A stretch of DNA of 17,646 bases from JBCBSZ01 sp039197885 (GCA_039197885.1 JBCCTY010000056.1:1-17646), one strand, 5' to 3'. Counted from the stretch's first letter, positions 1 to 8,104 are shown. Notes: generated by a model from the sequence alone, not told the origin. Numbers and translations are program-made.

Positions 1-385
1 CCGTCCGGAGCTCGGCCGAGACCCGCTCCGCCGTGGTGTCGAAGGTCGCCCACGCGGCCTCGAGGAGGGCGAGCTTCCGCTCGAGTTGGGCGTCGGTGAG
101 CGGGTCGAGCTCCACGGAGGCCGCGCGTCCGGAGACGCCGTAGTCGTCGGTCATGCCGATGCCCTCGACCTCCTCGACGATCGCGAGCTCGCGCAGGCGT
201 GCGAACTCGTCGCCGTAGCCGGCGAGCTCTGCGACGGCCGCGAACCGGTATCGGTAGGCATCGAGCACGGCCAGCACGTCGCCACCGAGCGTTGTGGAGC
301 GGTCCCATCCCGGCCAGTCGACGGCGCAGACCACGACGCGCCGTTTCTTGCCGTGCTCGAGCATCACCCGAACGGGCTCACCCAT
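1..385 (-). CDS. Conserved hypothetical protein, C-terminus beyond the left edge
   Basis: An uninterrupted minus-strand reading frame runs from ATG at 385 to the first base of the window, giving 128 residues. It begins MGEPVRVMLEHGKKRRVVV and continues with an AVDWPGWDRS segment and a charged helical stretch ending AELRT. Third codon positions are almost all G or C, as expected of a real gene here. The KRRVVVCAVDWPGW opening resembles the N-terminus of a family of actinobacterial hypothetical proteins that I recall only loosely, so I assign no function. There is no strong ribosome binding site. A TAGGGT hexamer lies 7 bases before the ATG, which would suit a leaderless mRNA. The next gene to the right, the VTC-domain gene, reads the same way and ends 94 bases upstream, so co-transcription is also possible. 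Confidence 0.6.
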   Translation of the reverse strand, partial: MGEPVRVMLEHGKKRRVVVCAVDWPGWDRSTTLGGDVLAVLDAYRYRFAAVAELAGYGDEFARLRELAIVEEVEGIGMTDDYGVSGRAASVELDPLTDAQLERKLALLEAAWATFDTTAERVSAELRT

Positions 386-419
386 CGGGCGGACCCTACG
401 TTCCGTCCGAGGTTCCGTC
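386..419 (-). promoter_or_regulatory. Possible leaderless promoter with a short direct repeat
   Basis: On the minus strand TAGGGT (398-393) lies 7 bases before the ATG at 385, so transcription could begin at or next to the start codon, as is common in actinobacteria. Just upstream the octamer GACGGAAC occurs twice at a 12-base period (419-412 and 407-400). The repeat could be an operator or chance. No good -35 hexamer is visible. Confidence 0.3.
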
Positions 420-479
420 GACCGACGTGGGCGCGGCCGACGCACGCTGCCGTGCTCCCCCCGGCACCGTGGTCCAGCA

Positions 480-1250
480 TCATCCGCCGAGCTCGGTCCA
501 CGGGTGACCGGTGAGCGTGCGATGCCACTTGTTCGACGGGAGGTCCGGCCGGAGCGCAGCGAGTCCGGTCCCGAACTTGCTGATCCTCTGCGGCCGCAGT
601 CCGGCGGCCCAGAGCCATCGATCGGCGACGCTCGGTGCGCCCGGCGACTTCGTCTCGACCACGACGCGCTCGCGGAGCACCACGCTCCGGCCGGTCCGGT
701 CGGTGCACCGGAGGCGGGCGTCGACGGTCAGTCGAGCGATGTCGTCGAGGTCGGCGAGCGTCGTCCGGTCGTACTCGGTGGTGAGGGCGGGGACGAGCCG
801 AGGGCCGAGGCCGATGATCCCGGTCGACTCGTCGACGAATCGACGACCTCGCTCGCCCAGGACCGTGCTGCCGGCCTCGTGGGGCCGGCGTCGCTTGACC
901 GTCCGCCCTCGCCGACCCTTCGTCTTGACCTCGAGCATCGTGGTGGCCGTGTCGAGGTACGTCCGGGTCCTCACCTTCCACCGATGTCGACGCCGGTGGG
1001 CGGCAGCGCGATGGGACTCGAGGTCCACGGTGTCGAAGTACGTCGACGCGTAGGCGGCGCGGCGACGGCCATCGATCTCCAGCACGGCGAGCCGCCCGGC
1101 CAGCTCCTCGACGAGCGCTCCGAGCTGTTCGCCGGTGAGGATGTACTTGCGATCCATGCGCTCTTGCAACGAAGCAGCCGTATCGAGCTCGTCGAGGGTG
1201 ACCGGCCGGAGCTGGTCGATCCACGCACCGGCGGGTTCCACGAGGGTCAT
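480..1250 (-). CDS. VTC-domain protein (polyphosphate polymerase-type)
   Basis: The product is 256 aa with the landmarks of the VTC domain, the triphosphate-tunnel fold of the yeast vacuolar polyphosphate polymerase Vtc4. These are RMDRKYILT (residues 31-39), YFDT (71-74), a basic KVRTRTY strand (92-98), LEVKTKG (106-112), VETKS (198-202) and ISKFGTG near the C-terminus (223-229). Alternating Lys/Arg and Glu residues on such strands line the tunnel that holds phosphate chains and metal in this family. No signal peptide or membrane segment is seen, so it is probably cytoplasmic. It may act with the membrane protein encoded just upstream, whose TGA overlaps this ATG (ATGA, 1247-1250), implying translational coupling. 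The family assignment is strong. Actual polyphosphate synthesis is inferred; bacterial members of this set are largely uncharacterised. Confidence 0.88.
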   Translation of the reverse strand: MTLVEPAGAWIDQLRPVTLDELDTAASLQERMDRKYILTGEQLGALVEELAGRLAVLEIDGRRRAAYASTYFDTVDLESHRAAAHRRRHRWKVRTRTYLDTATTMLEVKTKGRRGRTVKRRRPHEAGSTVLGERGRRFVDESTGIIGLGPRLVPALTTEYDRTTLADLDDIARLTVDARLRCTDRTGRSVVLRERVVVETKSPGAPSVADRWLWAAGLRPQRISKFGTGLAALRPDLPSNKWHRTLTGHPWTELGG

Positions 1251-1840
1251 GACCGACCTCCGGTGCCGAGGCGCTCGCGGCTTCGGACGGCGCCATCGAC
1301 GGCGAGTCGGTAGCGGACGTCGACCGACGTCGTGTCGTTCACGAGGTCGACCTTCTTGATCTTGAGCCTGACGACACGGCCCCCGAGGAGATCCTCCAGG
1401 CGCGTCGTCAGCTCGACCTCGTCGGTGTAGGCCGCGTCGAGCTGGACCGTCTGCTGCCGGCTCGTCGCGAACAGGCGGGGGTGATCACCGATGAACAAGG
1501 CCGCCACGATCGAGGCCATGAGCACCGGGGTGAGCCACGCCGGGTCGACCTCGAAGCCGGCGAGCAGGCCGAGCGCCAACGCCGAGAAGTAGTAGGCGAT
1601 CTCTTCCTGGGCGATCTCGGCGCTGCGCAGCCGGATGATCGACAGCACCCCGAAGAGCCCGAGACCGAGTCCGGCCGAGACCTGCGACGACGCCAGTGCC
1701 GTGGCGACCGCCATGATCCCGATGTTGAGGCTCAGGATGGCGACGACCATGTCCTTGCGCTGGTAGCGGGGGAAGTAGAGACCGAAGACCAGCACGGTGA
1801 TGGCCACCAGATCGATGGCGATGGCGAGTGAGCTCGACAC
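1247..1840 (-). CDS. DUF4956 family membrane protein
   Basis: The product is 197 aa from a GTG start at 1840. That start is preceded by AGGAGCC (1851-1845) at good spacing and gives an N-terminus beginning with a membrane segment. An ATG 39 bases further upstream lacks such a site and would add a polar tail. About four to five hydrophobic segments fill roughly residues 5-120, including IDLVAITVLVFGLYF, a segment around ILSLNIGIMAVATAL, GLGLGLFGVLSIIRLRS and a final one ending ALFIG. A soluble C-terminal half of about 75 residues follows. The GLFGVLSIIRLRS…QEEIAYYF region is typical of DUF4956. The function of the family is unknown, but it commonly neighbours VTC-domain and CotH genes, as here. 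It overlaps the VTC gene by 4 bases. Confidence 0.85.
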   Translation of the reverse strand: MSSSLAIAIDLVAITVLVFGLYFPRYQRKDMVVAILSLNIGIMAVATALASSQVSAGLGLGLFGVLSIIRLRSAEIAQEEIAYYFSALALGLLAGFEVDPAWLTPVLMASIVAALFIGDHPRLFATSRQQTVQLDAAYTDEVELTTRLEDLLGGRVVRLKIKKVDLVNDTTSVDVRYRLAVDGAVRSRERLGTGGRS

Positions 1841-1894
1841 GGGAGGCTCCTGGTGAGTCGTGGATGGTGCACCGACCACCCAACCGGTCCAGCT

Positions 1895-1982
1895 TGGGAG
1901 TTCTCTGTGAGCCCCCTCCGGAGTCCGTGGGGATCGCCGCGACGCGCCCCGGCGGGGCTCGGCGACTCACAGAGAACTCCCA
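1895..1982. repeat. Perfect 17-bp inverted repeat with 54-nt spacer between divergent operons
   Basis: TGGGAGTTCTCTGTGAG (1895-1911) and its exact reverse complement (1966-1982) flank a GC-rich 54-nt spacer. Within the element GAGCCCC (1909-1915) can also pair with GGGGCTC (1954-1960). The outer arms are noticeably less GC-rich than the surroundings. It lies 55 bases from the DUF4956 start and 71 bases from the CotH start. It could be a small non-autonomous mobile or REP-like element, a long mRNA hairpin, or a binding site shared by both operons. I see no clear target-site duplication. Confidence 0.85.
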
Positions 1983-2053
1983 GATCGCTCGCAGACCGCC
2001 CAGATCTGCGGCCGCTTGCCTGGTCGACATCCCCTCCTGACAAGGAACGACCG

Positions 2054-3376
2054 ATGAGCATCAGCCACCGACTCCGCACCCGTCTCGCCGGCGCCGCCCT
2101 CGGCGTCGTGCTCGTGGTCACGGCCTGTTCGACCGACGCGGAGGTCGAGGCCGGCCCCGATGACGTCGAGAACGCCTCGGCGATCGATATCGCCGAGGTC
2201 TCGTTCAGTGATGACGTCGCGCTCTTCGACAGCAGCGTCGTGCACGACATCGAGATCGAGCTCGATGAGGAGGACTACGCCCAGATGATCGAGACCTACG
2301 AGACGACCGGTGAGAAGGACTGGATCTCGGTCACGGTGACGATCGACGGCACGACGATCGAGGACGCCGGGTTGCGGCTCAAGGGCAACTCCTCGCTCTT
2401 CGGTCTCACCACCGAGACGGCCGATGCCCCCGAGGAGCTGCCGTGGCTCGTCCAGCTGGACGAGTTCGTCGACGATCAGAGCTACCAGGGCTACACCGAC
2501 CTCGTGATCCGTTCGAACTCGACCGAGACGGCGATGAACGAAGCCGTCGCGGTCGAGCTCCTCGGGGTGGCCGGACTGGCCACGCAGGAGGCGATCGCCA
2601 CGACGCTCACCGTCAACGGCGGCGAGACCGAGCTGCGCCTGGCGATGGAGCACCCGGACGAGATCTGGGCCGAGGACGAGTTCGGCGATGACGACGGCCT
2701 CCTCTACAAGGCCGACAGCGAGGGCGACTACAGCTACCGCGGCGACGACCCCGACGCCTACGACGACGTGTTCGACCAGAAGGCCGGCGATGACGACCTC
2801 GAACCGCTGATCGAGTTCCTCGACTTCGTCAACAACGCCGACGACGCCACGTTCGCCGCCGAGTTGGGCGACCACCTCGACGTCGACGACTTCGCGACCT
2901 ACCTCGCCTTCCAGGAACTGATCGGCAACTTCGACGACATCGACGGTCCGGGCAACAACAGCTACCTCTACCTCGATCCCGACACCGACCGCTTCACCGT
3001 CGTGAACTGGGATCTCAACCTCGCCTTCGACACCGCCAACGTCGGCGGCGGTGGTCCGGGCCTCGGCGGCCCGGGTGTCGGAGGTCCCGGCGGTGACGCC
3101 GGCCGAGGCGGTCCGCCGGTCGGTGGGCCGGGTGGACCTGGCGGCGCCTTCGGCGGGAACGTCCTCTCGGAGCGCTTCCTCGCCGATGACGACTTCGCGG
3201 CGCTCTACGAGGAGGCGCTCGTCGAGCTGAGGGCGGCGATGTACGACAGCGGCGCGGCCAACGACATCGTCACCACCTGGACCGAGGTGCTCACCGATCA
3301 GGCGTCCGAGCTCGTGGATGTGTCCACCATCGAGGCCGAGGCGGCGGCGATCCTGGTGTCGATCCAGGGGGCCTGA
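2054..3376 (+). CDS. CotH kinase family lipoprotein
   Basis: The product is 440 aa. An N-terminal signal peptide ends in the lipobox VTAC (Cys25), so the protein should be lipid-anchored outside the membrane. CotH-type landmarks follow: LRLKGNSS (107-114), an EH/LYK region (199-219), GNNSYLYL (300-307) and VNWDLNLAF (317-325). CotH proteins have a kinase-like fold and phosphorylate proteins in spore coats; Asp320 and its surroundings match the metal-binding segment. The protein is highly acidic, and a Gly/Pro-rich stretch (331-368) interrupts the domain just after this motif. The ATG is preceded by AAGGA (2042-2046) 7 bases upstream. The stop overlaps the response-regulator ATG by one base (TGATG). 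VTC and DUF4956 genes diverge from it. The family is clear; the substrate is unknown. Confidence 0.87.
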   Translation: MSISHRLRTRLAGAALGVVLVVTACSTDAEVEAGPDDVENASAIDIAEVSFSDDVALFDSSVVHDIEIELDEEDYAQMIETYETTGEKDWISVTVTIDGTTIEDAGLRLKGNSSLFGLTTETADAPEELPWLVQLDEFVDDQSYQGYTDLVIRSNSTETAMNEAVAVELLGVAGLATQEAIATTLTVNGGETELRLAMEHPDEIWAEDEFGDDDGLLYKADSEGDYSYRGDDPDAYDDVFDQKAGDDDLEPLIEFLDFVNNADDATFAAELGDHLDVDDFATYLAFQELIGNFDDIDGPGNNSYLYLDPDTDRFTVVNWDLNLAFDTANVGGGGPGLGGPGVGGPGGDAGRGGPPVGGPGGPGGAFGGNVLSERFLADDDFAALYEEALVELRAAMYDSGAANDIVTTWTEVLTDQASELVDVSTIEAEAAAILVSIQGA

Positions 3377-4065
3377 TGGCTGACCGAGCGCCGCTCGTCC
3401 TCGTCGTCGACGACGAGGAGAACATCCGATTCCTCGTCGAGTCAGCGCTCCAGCTGGCCGGGATCGAGACGGTGTCGGCCGAGGACGGCCGGATGGCGCT
3501 CGCCGCGGCCGCCGAGCACCGACCCGACCTGATCGTCCTCGACGTGATGATGCCGGGGCTCGACGGGTTCGAGGTGCTCCGCCGACTGCGGGACGGAGGA
3601 CGGAAGACGCCGGTGATCTTCCTCACCGCGCGCGATTCCACCGACGACCGGGTCCGGGGGCTGACCGAAGGAGGCGACGACTACGTCGTCAAGCCGTTCG
3701 CGATCGCCGAGCTGGTCGCGCGGGTGCAGCTGCGACTCGGTTCGAGGCAGGGTTCGGCGCGCGGGCCGGTGTTCCGATGCGCCGACCTCGAGCTCGACGA
3801 TGATGCGCACCGGGTCAGTCGCGGGGGGACGGTCGTGGAGCTCTCACCGACCGAGTACCGGTTGCTCCACGTGCTGATCAGCAACACCGGGCGCGTGCTG
3901 AGCCGTGCGCAGCTGCTCCAGCACGTCTGGGACTACGACTTCGACGGCGACTCGTCGGTCGTCGACACCTATATCAGCTACCTGCGTCGCAAGCTCGACC
4001 ACACCGAGCCCAAGCTCATCCACACGATCCGCGGCATCGGCTTCTGCCTGCGGGACGACGGGTGA
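3376..4065 (+). CDS. OmpR/PhoB-type response regulator
   Basis: The product is 229 aa. The receiver domain occupies about residues 6-122, with acidic pocket Asp12/Asp13, phosphoacceptor Asp56 (in LIVLDVMMPG), Thr84 and Lys106 (in VVKPF). A C-terminal winged-helix DNA-binding domain follows (about 133-227), with ELSPTEYRLLHVL, the recognition-helix region VVDTYISYLRRKL and the IRGIGF wing. All residues needed for phosphorylation are present. The ATG shares its A with the CotH stop, and the stop overlaps the kinase GTG by 4 bases (GTGA), so the three genes look translationally coupled. That arrangement suggests the pair senses something linked to CotH function and may regulate this operon or the divergent DUF4956-VTC operon. 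No target site can be proven from sequence alone. Confidence 0.95.
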   Translation: MADRAPLVLVVDDEENIRFLVESALQLAGIETVSAEDGRMALAAAAEHRPDLIVLDVMMPGLDGFEVLRRLRDGGRKTPVIFLTARDSTDDRVRGLTEGGDDYVVKPFAIAELVARVQLRLGSRQGSARGPVFRCADLELDDDAHRVSRGGTVVELSPTEYRLLHVLISNTGRVLSRAQLLQHVWDYDFDGDSSVVDTYISYLRRKLDHTEPKLIHTIRGIGFCLRDDG

Positions 4066-5423
4066 GGCTCCGCACCCGGATCCTCGGCGGGTTCGTCGCC
4101 GTCCTCGCACTCGTCGTCGGCGTCGGCGCCATCGTGGTCGCGGTCCAGCGTGGCCAGCTGATCGACCAGCTCGATCGTCGGCTCTCCGAGATCGTTCCGC
4201 TGGACCGCCCCGGACCACCCGTGCACGATCCCGGGCGACCGGCGCCCGAGGGCGGGGTATCGGAGCCGATCACCGACATCTTCATCGCCGAGATCGATGG
4301 TTCGGGTGCGACCTCGACGATCGTCGACGGACAGCTCGTCCCCTCGCCGCCCGACCTGAGCGCCATCGCCGAGGACCGCCCGACCTCCCGGACCTTCCGG
4401 TTCGCATCGAGCGCCGACGGCACGACCCGGTTCCGGGTGATCGCCGAGCCGATCCGCGGCGCAGCGACGACCCTCGTCGTGGCGATCCCGACGACCGACG
4501 TCGACGAGACCGTCGAACAGCTCGTCGTGATGTTCGTCGTCGTCACGGTGTCGGTGGCCGCCGTGCTCGGACTGCTGGCCTGGTGGATCGTCCGTCTCGG
4601 GCTGCGCCCCATCGCCGCGGTCGCCGCGACGGCGCACGCCGTCGCCGAGGGTGATCGGCAGCGGCGCGCCCCGGAGCTCGATGAGCGCACCGAGGCCGGC
4701 GAGCTCGCCGCCTCGTTCAACGTCATGCTCGATCAACGCGACGCGGCCGAGGATCGGCTCCGCCAGTTCGCCTCCGATGCGTCGCACGAGCTGCGCACGC
4801 CACTCACGTCGATCCGCGGATACCTCGACCTCTACGTCGCCGGAGGGTTCCGTGGGCAGGGCCAGCTCGACGACGCCGTCCGTCGGATGCAGGACGAGGC
4901 CACTCGCATGGGGGCGCTCGTCGACGAGCTGCTCCAGCTGGCTCGCTTCGACGAGGGTCAACAGCTCCGGTTCGTGCCGACCGACCTCGGGGCGCTCGTC
5001 CGTGACGTCGTCGAGAACGCTCGTGCGGCCCACCCGGACCGGGGCATCGAGGCGGACGTCCCCGTCGAGGGTCGGGTCGTCGTCGATGTCGATCCCGATC
5101 GGATCACGCAGGTGACCGTGCTCCTCGTCGACAACGCGCTCACCCACGCACCCGGCGCCGCGGTGCGCGTCACGGTCGCCGAGGTCGACGACCACGTCGA
5201 GTTGGTCGTCGTCGACGGTGGGCCGGGCCTCGACGAGGAGCATGCGGCCCAGGTCTTCACCCGCTTCTTCCGCAGCGACGGATCGCGGGCCCGCGGCACG
5301 GGCGGTTCCGGTCTGGGGCTGGCGATCGCGCAGTCGATCGTGACCGCGCACGGCGGCACGATCGACCTCGTGACGGCGCCGGGCGAGGGGTGTGCGTTCA
5401 CGGTCCGACTCCCGACCGCGTGA
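4062..5423 (+). CDS. Sensor histidine kinase (HAMP-HisKA-HATPase)
   Basis: The product is 453 aa from GTG, a classical membrane sensor kinase. TM1 is at about 7-28. An extracytoplasmic sensor region of about 125 residues is rich in Pro, Asp and Arg and matches no domain I recognise. TM2 is at about 154-176 and a HAMP linker at 177-230. The phosphoacceptor is His242 in SHELRTPLTS. The ATP-binding domain has the N box around Asn358 (LLVDNALTHAP), the G1 box at Asp385 (DGGPGL), an FTRFFRS F box, and the G2 box GTGGSGLGLA (412-421). It is cognate to the regulator immediately upstream, with a 4-base overlap. The gene ends 23 bases from the convergent LamG gene, with no visible terminator between them. 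Confidence 0.95.
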   Translation: MRLRTRILGGFVAVLALVVGVGAIVVAVQRGQLIDQLDRRLSEIVPLDRPGPPVHDPGRPAPEGGVSEPITDIFIAEIDGSGATSTIVDGQLVPSPPDLSAIAEDRPTSRTFRFASSADGTTRFRVIAEPIRGAATTLVVAIPTTDVDETVEQLVVMFVVVTVSVAAVLGLLAWWIVRLGLRPIAAVAATAHAVAEGDRQRRAPELDERTEAGELAASFNVMLDQRDAAEDRLRQFASDASHELRTPLTSIRGYLDLYVAGGFRGQGQLDDAVRRMQDEATRMGALVDELLQLARFDEGQQLRFVPTDLGALVRDVVENARAAHPDRGIEADVPVEGRVVVDVDPDRITQVTVLLVDNALTHAPGAAVRVTVAEVDDHVELVVVDGGPGLDEEHAAQVFTRFFRSDGSRARGTGGSGLGLAIAQSIVTAHGGTIDLVTAPGEGCAFTVRLPTA

Positions 5424-5446
5424 CCGTGCGTGCCAGCCCCGGACGG

Positions 5447-8044
5447 CTACGGCGCCACCCCGGGGCCGGCGTCGAAGCGGGCGCCGACCTCGTCGCCGTC
5501 GAGCGCACGGTCCCACAGCGCGGCGTGGAGCATGGTGCCCGACCAGCCGGATCCCCCGAGCGGGGTGGACGCGATCGACACCCGGGCGTCGGGCGGCCAG
5601 TCCTCGATGGTGCCGTCGTCGACCGAGGCGACCTCGACGCCGTCGGCGAAGACCGTCGTGGTTCCCGAGCGGTCGTGGGTGACGACGAGGTGGACGAGGC
5701 CCCCGTCGATGACGCCGTCGACCTGGATGCCGGGTCGACCCAGGAAGTCGGTCTCGCTCGCCCTGACCCGCGCCTCGATCTCGTCGAAGGCGCCGCTCAG
5801 CGGCGACACACCGACCTCGACCGCACCGGAGCTGCCCTGGAGGGTGAACAGCCGGGCCAGCGTGCTCTGCTCGAGGCCGTTCGGGTCGGCCCAGAGCTCG
5901 AGCGAGAACTCCCGTGCGTCGAGGATCGCGGCCACCTGGTCGGTGGCGCGTCCGCTGAGCGCGCCGTCGTCGCCGTTGAAGAGCAGACCGCCGTCCACCC
6001 AGTCGGCGCCGGTCGGCACGCCGAGATCGAGGCCGTTGCCGGTGACGTCGCCGATGGTGGGTCCGAAACCCTCGTCGAAGGACCACTCGGCGATGGCGTC
6101 GCTGGTCGCCTCGGCGGTCGGGACGCCCTGGCCGCCCGGTTCGGTCACCGTGACACGTCCGAAGCGCGCGTCGACCTCGTGGGCGACGAGCAGCAGTGAG
6201 CCCCGGTCGGGCTCCAGGCCGTCGTTGACCGTCGTGAACTCGAGCGTCCAGCCGTCCGGCTCGCGCTCGCCGGCCTGCCACATCTTCGCCCGGTAGACGC
6301 TGCGGCCGTCGCTCTCGGTCGTGACCTGCGCCCGGAGCCAGTGCCGCACGCCGTTCGGGAACTGGCCGGGATCGGCGGCGCGGACCGAGTTCTGGTGGTC
6401 GACGAGCTGGAAGCGGCCACCCACGCCACCGAAGCGGAACCACGAGATCGCACCGAACGGCGATTGCTGGCCCTCGAAGGCCCGGAAGCCCTGCAGGGGC
6501 TGGGGCGCGTCGCCGCTCAGGACGTTGTGGCCGTTCCAGCGCATGATCACGCCGACGCCCGGTGCGTTGGAGTTGGGGCCGACGATGTCGGCGATGTCCT
6601 CGACCACGATCGGGACGAGGACCTCGTAGTCCTGCCACGACGTGTCACCGATGGCGACGAGGCGGTCGTAGCCGACCTCGTCGGTGACGACCTCACCGTT
6701 GCTGAGCCCCCATCGGCCGTCGATGACATCGGCGAAGTCATCGACGGTGTCGCCGGCGCCGTCCTCACCGCGCCAGTCGATGACGACCGGCAGGTCGGCG
6801 GCGTTCGCATCGCTGTCGGTGATCGGCACCTGGACCGTGGTCTCGTCGCCGCCGTCGTCGACGACCACGACGGGGATCGTCGCGCTGCTCCCGACCGAGG
6901 AGGCGGGGACCTCGAGCACGAAGGAGCGGGCCGAGACCAACCGTCGGCCGTTCGGTCCGAGGCCCGCCACGATCGGCTCCTCGGCGCCCGGTGGGGTGAA
7001 GCGGACCTCGGCCACGCCGTCGGGGTCCGAAGCCGATCCGATGATGTTGAACAGGGGCTGGGCCCGGCCGAGCTCACCGAACGGGCCCTGTGTGCCGTGC
7101 CACACCTCGACGGCGCCGTCGCCGTCGATGCCGGTGAAGACCACCCCCGAGACGACCTCCTCACCGTCGTCGTCCGGCTCGAGGAAGGTCGAGGGATCCG
7201 CCTCCTCGTCGGTCTCGGCCTCGGCGGCGATCACGACGTCGACCGAGGCGGGGTCGGGCTCGCCCTCCGGGCCGGCAGCGAGGTTGCCGGCCACCTGGGC
7301 CGGGGTCAGCGCGAAGGCATAGACGGTGAACTCGTGGAGATCACCGGCGAAGGGGGTGGTGCCGTTGAGGTCGGCACCGAAGGTCAGGCGTGACGCGGCC
7401 GAGGGGCCGACCATCGGACCGACCTGCTGCTGGTCGACGAGCTCGCCGTCGACCCAGATCTCGATGGTGCGCCCGGCGTGGACGACGACGAGGTGGGTGA
7501 GCGGACCACCCAGCGCTCCCTCCTCGGACGTGGCGCCAGGTCGGCCGTCGCCGTCGGTGAGCGCCGACCGGATGCGGGCCTCGACGACGCCGGTCGAGCC
7601 GTCGTCGGGGTTGGTGACGAGCTGGAGGTCGTTGGACCGGCCGTCGGTGAGCGAGATGATCGTGGCGTCGATGCCCTGGTCGACGCGGTGGGGGTCGAAC
7701 CAGGCCTCGTAGGTGACCTCGCGTGACGTCGCGATCGCATCGGCCATCGCGGTCACGGCACCGTCGGAGACGAGGTAGGAGCTCCGGCCGACCGTGATGT
7801 AGCCGTCACCCCACTCGGCGTCGCCGACGACGGTGAGCTCGACGGGTGTCGTCGCGCCGGCGACCGGTGAGGCGGTGGGCCCCGACCCCTCGTCGAAGGT
7901 CCAGCGAACGAGCGGGACGTCGTCGCTCTCGCCGCCCGCGTCCCGGGTCATGAGGATGACCGCGAGGGCGGCGAACACGACGACGAGCAGGATCGAACCG
8001 ATCGCCAGCAGTCGCGAGCGGAGCACGCTCACCATCGTCGCCAC
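5447..8044 (-). CDS. Membrane-anchored protein with two LamG-type domains
   Basis: The product is 865 aa. A short N-terminus and one hydrophobic segment (about 13-32) act as an uncleaved anchor or signal. A LamG/concanavalin A-like domain follows (about 44-258) with the WTFDEGSGP opening, a THLVVVHAG strand and an EIWVDGELV strand. Then come an acidic linker (270-297), an Ig-like region with SASDPDGVAEVRFTP (about 325-410) and a second beta-sandwich of jelly-roll type (about 418-635). The last domain is another LamG unit (650-860) that reuses the same motifs (EWSFDEGFGPT, VHLVVTHDRSG, TTVFADGVEV). Such domains bind carbohydrate or protein outside the cell. It is the last gene of the polysaccharide run, 60 bases after the GT2 gene. 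The GTG at 8044 and an ATG at 8035 are both possible starts; neither has a strong ribosome site. No catalytic residues are identified. Confidence 0.82.
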   Translation of the reverse strand: MATMVSVLRSRLLAIGSILLVVVFAALAVILMTRDAGGESDDVPLVRWTFDEGSGPTASPVAGATTPVELTVVGDAEWGDGYITVGRSSYLVSDGAVTAMADAIATSREVTYEAWFDPHRVDQGIDATIISLTDGRSNDLQLVTNPDDGSTGVVEARIRSALTDGDGRPGATSEEGALGGPLTHLVVVHAGRTIEIWVDGELVDQQQVGPMVGPSAASRLTFGADLNGTTPFAGDLHEFTVYAFALTPAQVAGNLAAGPEGEPDPASVDVVIAAEAETDEEADPSTFLEPDDDGEEVVSGVVFTGIDGDGAVEVWHGTQGPFGELGRAQPLFNIIGSASDPDGVAEVRFTPPGAEEPIVAGLGPNGRRLVSARSFVLEVPASSVGSSATIPVVVVDDGGDETTVQVPITDSDANAADLPVVIDWRGEDGAGDTVDDFADVIDGRWGLSNGEVVTDEVGYDRLVAIGDTSWQDYEVLVPIVVEDIADIVGPNSNAPGVGVIMRWNGHNVLSGDAPQPLQGFRAFEGQQSPFGAISWFRFGGVGGRFQLVDHQNSVRAADPGQFPNGVRHWLRAQVTTESDGRSVYRAKMWQAGEREPDGWTLEFTTVNDGLEPDRGSLLLVAHEVDARFGRVTVTEPGGQGVPTAEATSDAIAEWSFDEGFGPTIGDVTGNGLDLGVPTGADWVDGGLLFNGDDGALSGRATDQVAAILDAREFSLELWADPNGLEQSTLARLFTLQGSSGAVEVGVSPLSGAFDEIEARVRASETDFLGRPGIQVDGVIDGGLVHLVVTHDRSGTTTVFADGVEVASVDDGTIEDWPPDARVSIASTPLGGSGWSGTMLHAALWDRALDGDEVGARFDAGPGVAP

Positions 8045-8104
8045 CCCGTGAGGTTGCCATCTGCGGCGGTGACGGGGAGGTCAGGATGCGCGCGGACCGT
8101 CGGC

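Noticed and set aside
294..1313. Plus-strand open frames opposite the VTC and DUF4956 genes
   Set aside because: The minus strand carries the conserved VTC motifs and overlapping start/stop signals. The plus translations have no recognisable content.
1990..2010. CGCAGA…TCTGCG hairpin in the CotH leader
   Set aside because: Six base pairs with a 9-nt loop are expected fairly often in such GC-rich DNA, and no functional context supports it.
3978..6638. Long minus-strand open frame opposite the histidine kinase and into the LamG gene
   Set aside because: Low-complexity Arg/Asp-rich translation with no domain. The plus-strand kinase and the other-frame LamG gene carry clear motifs across the same bases.
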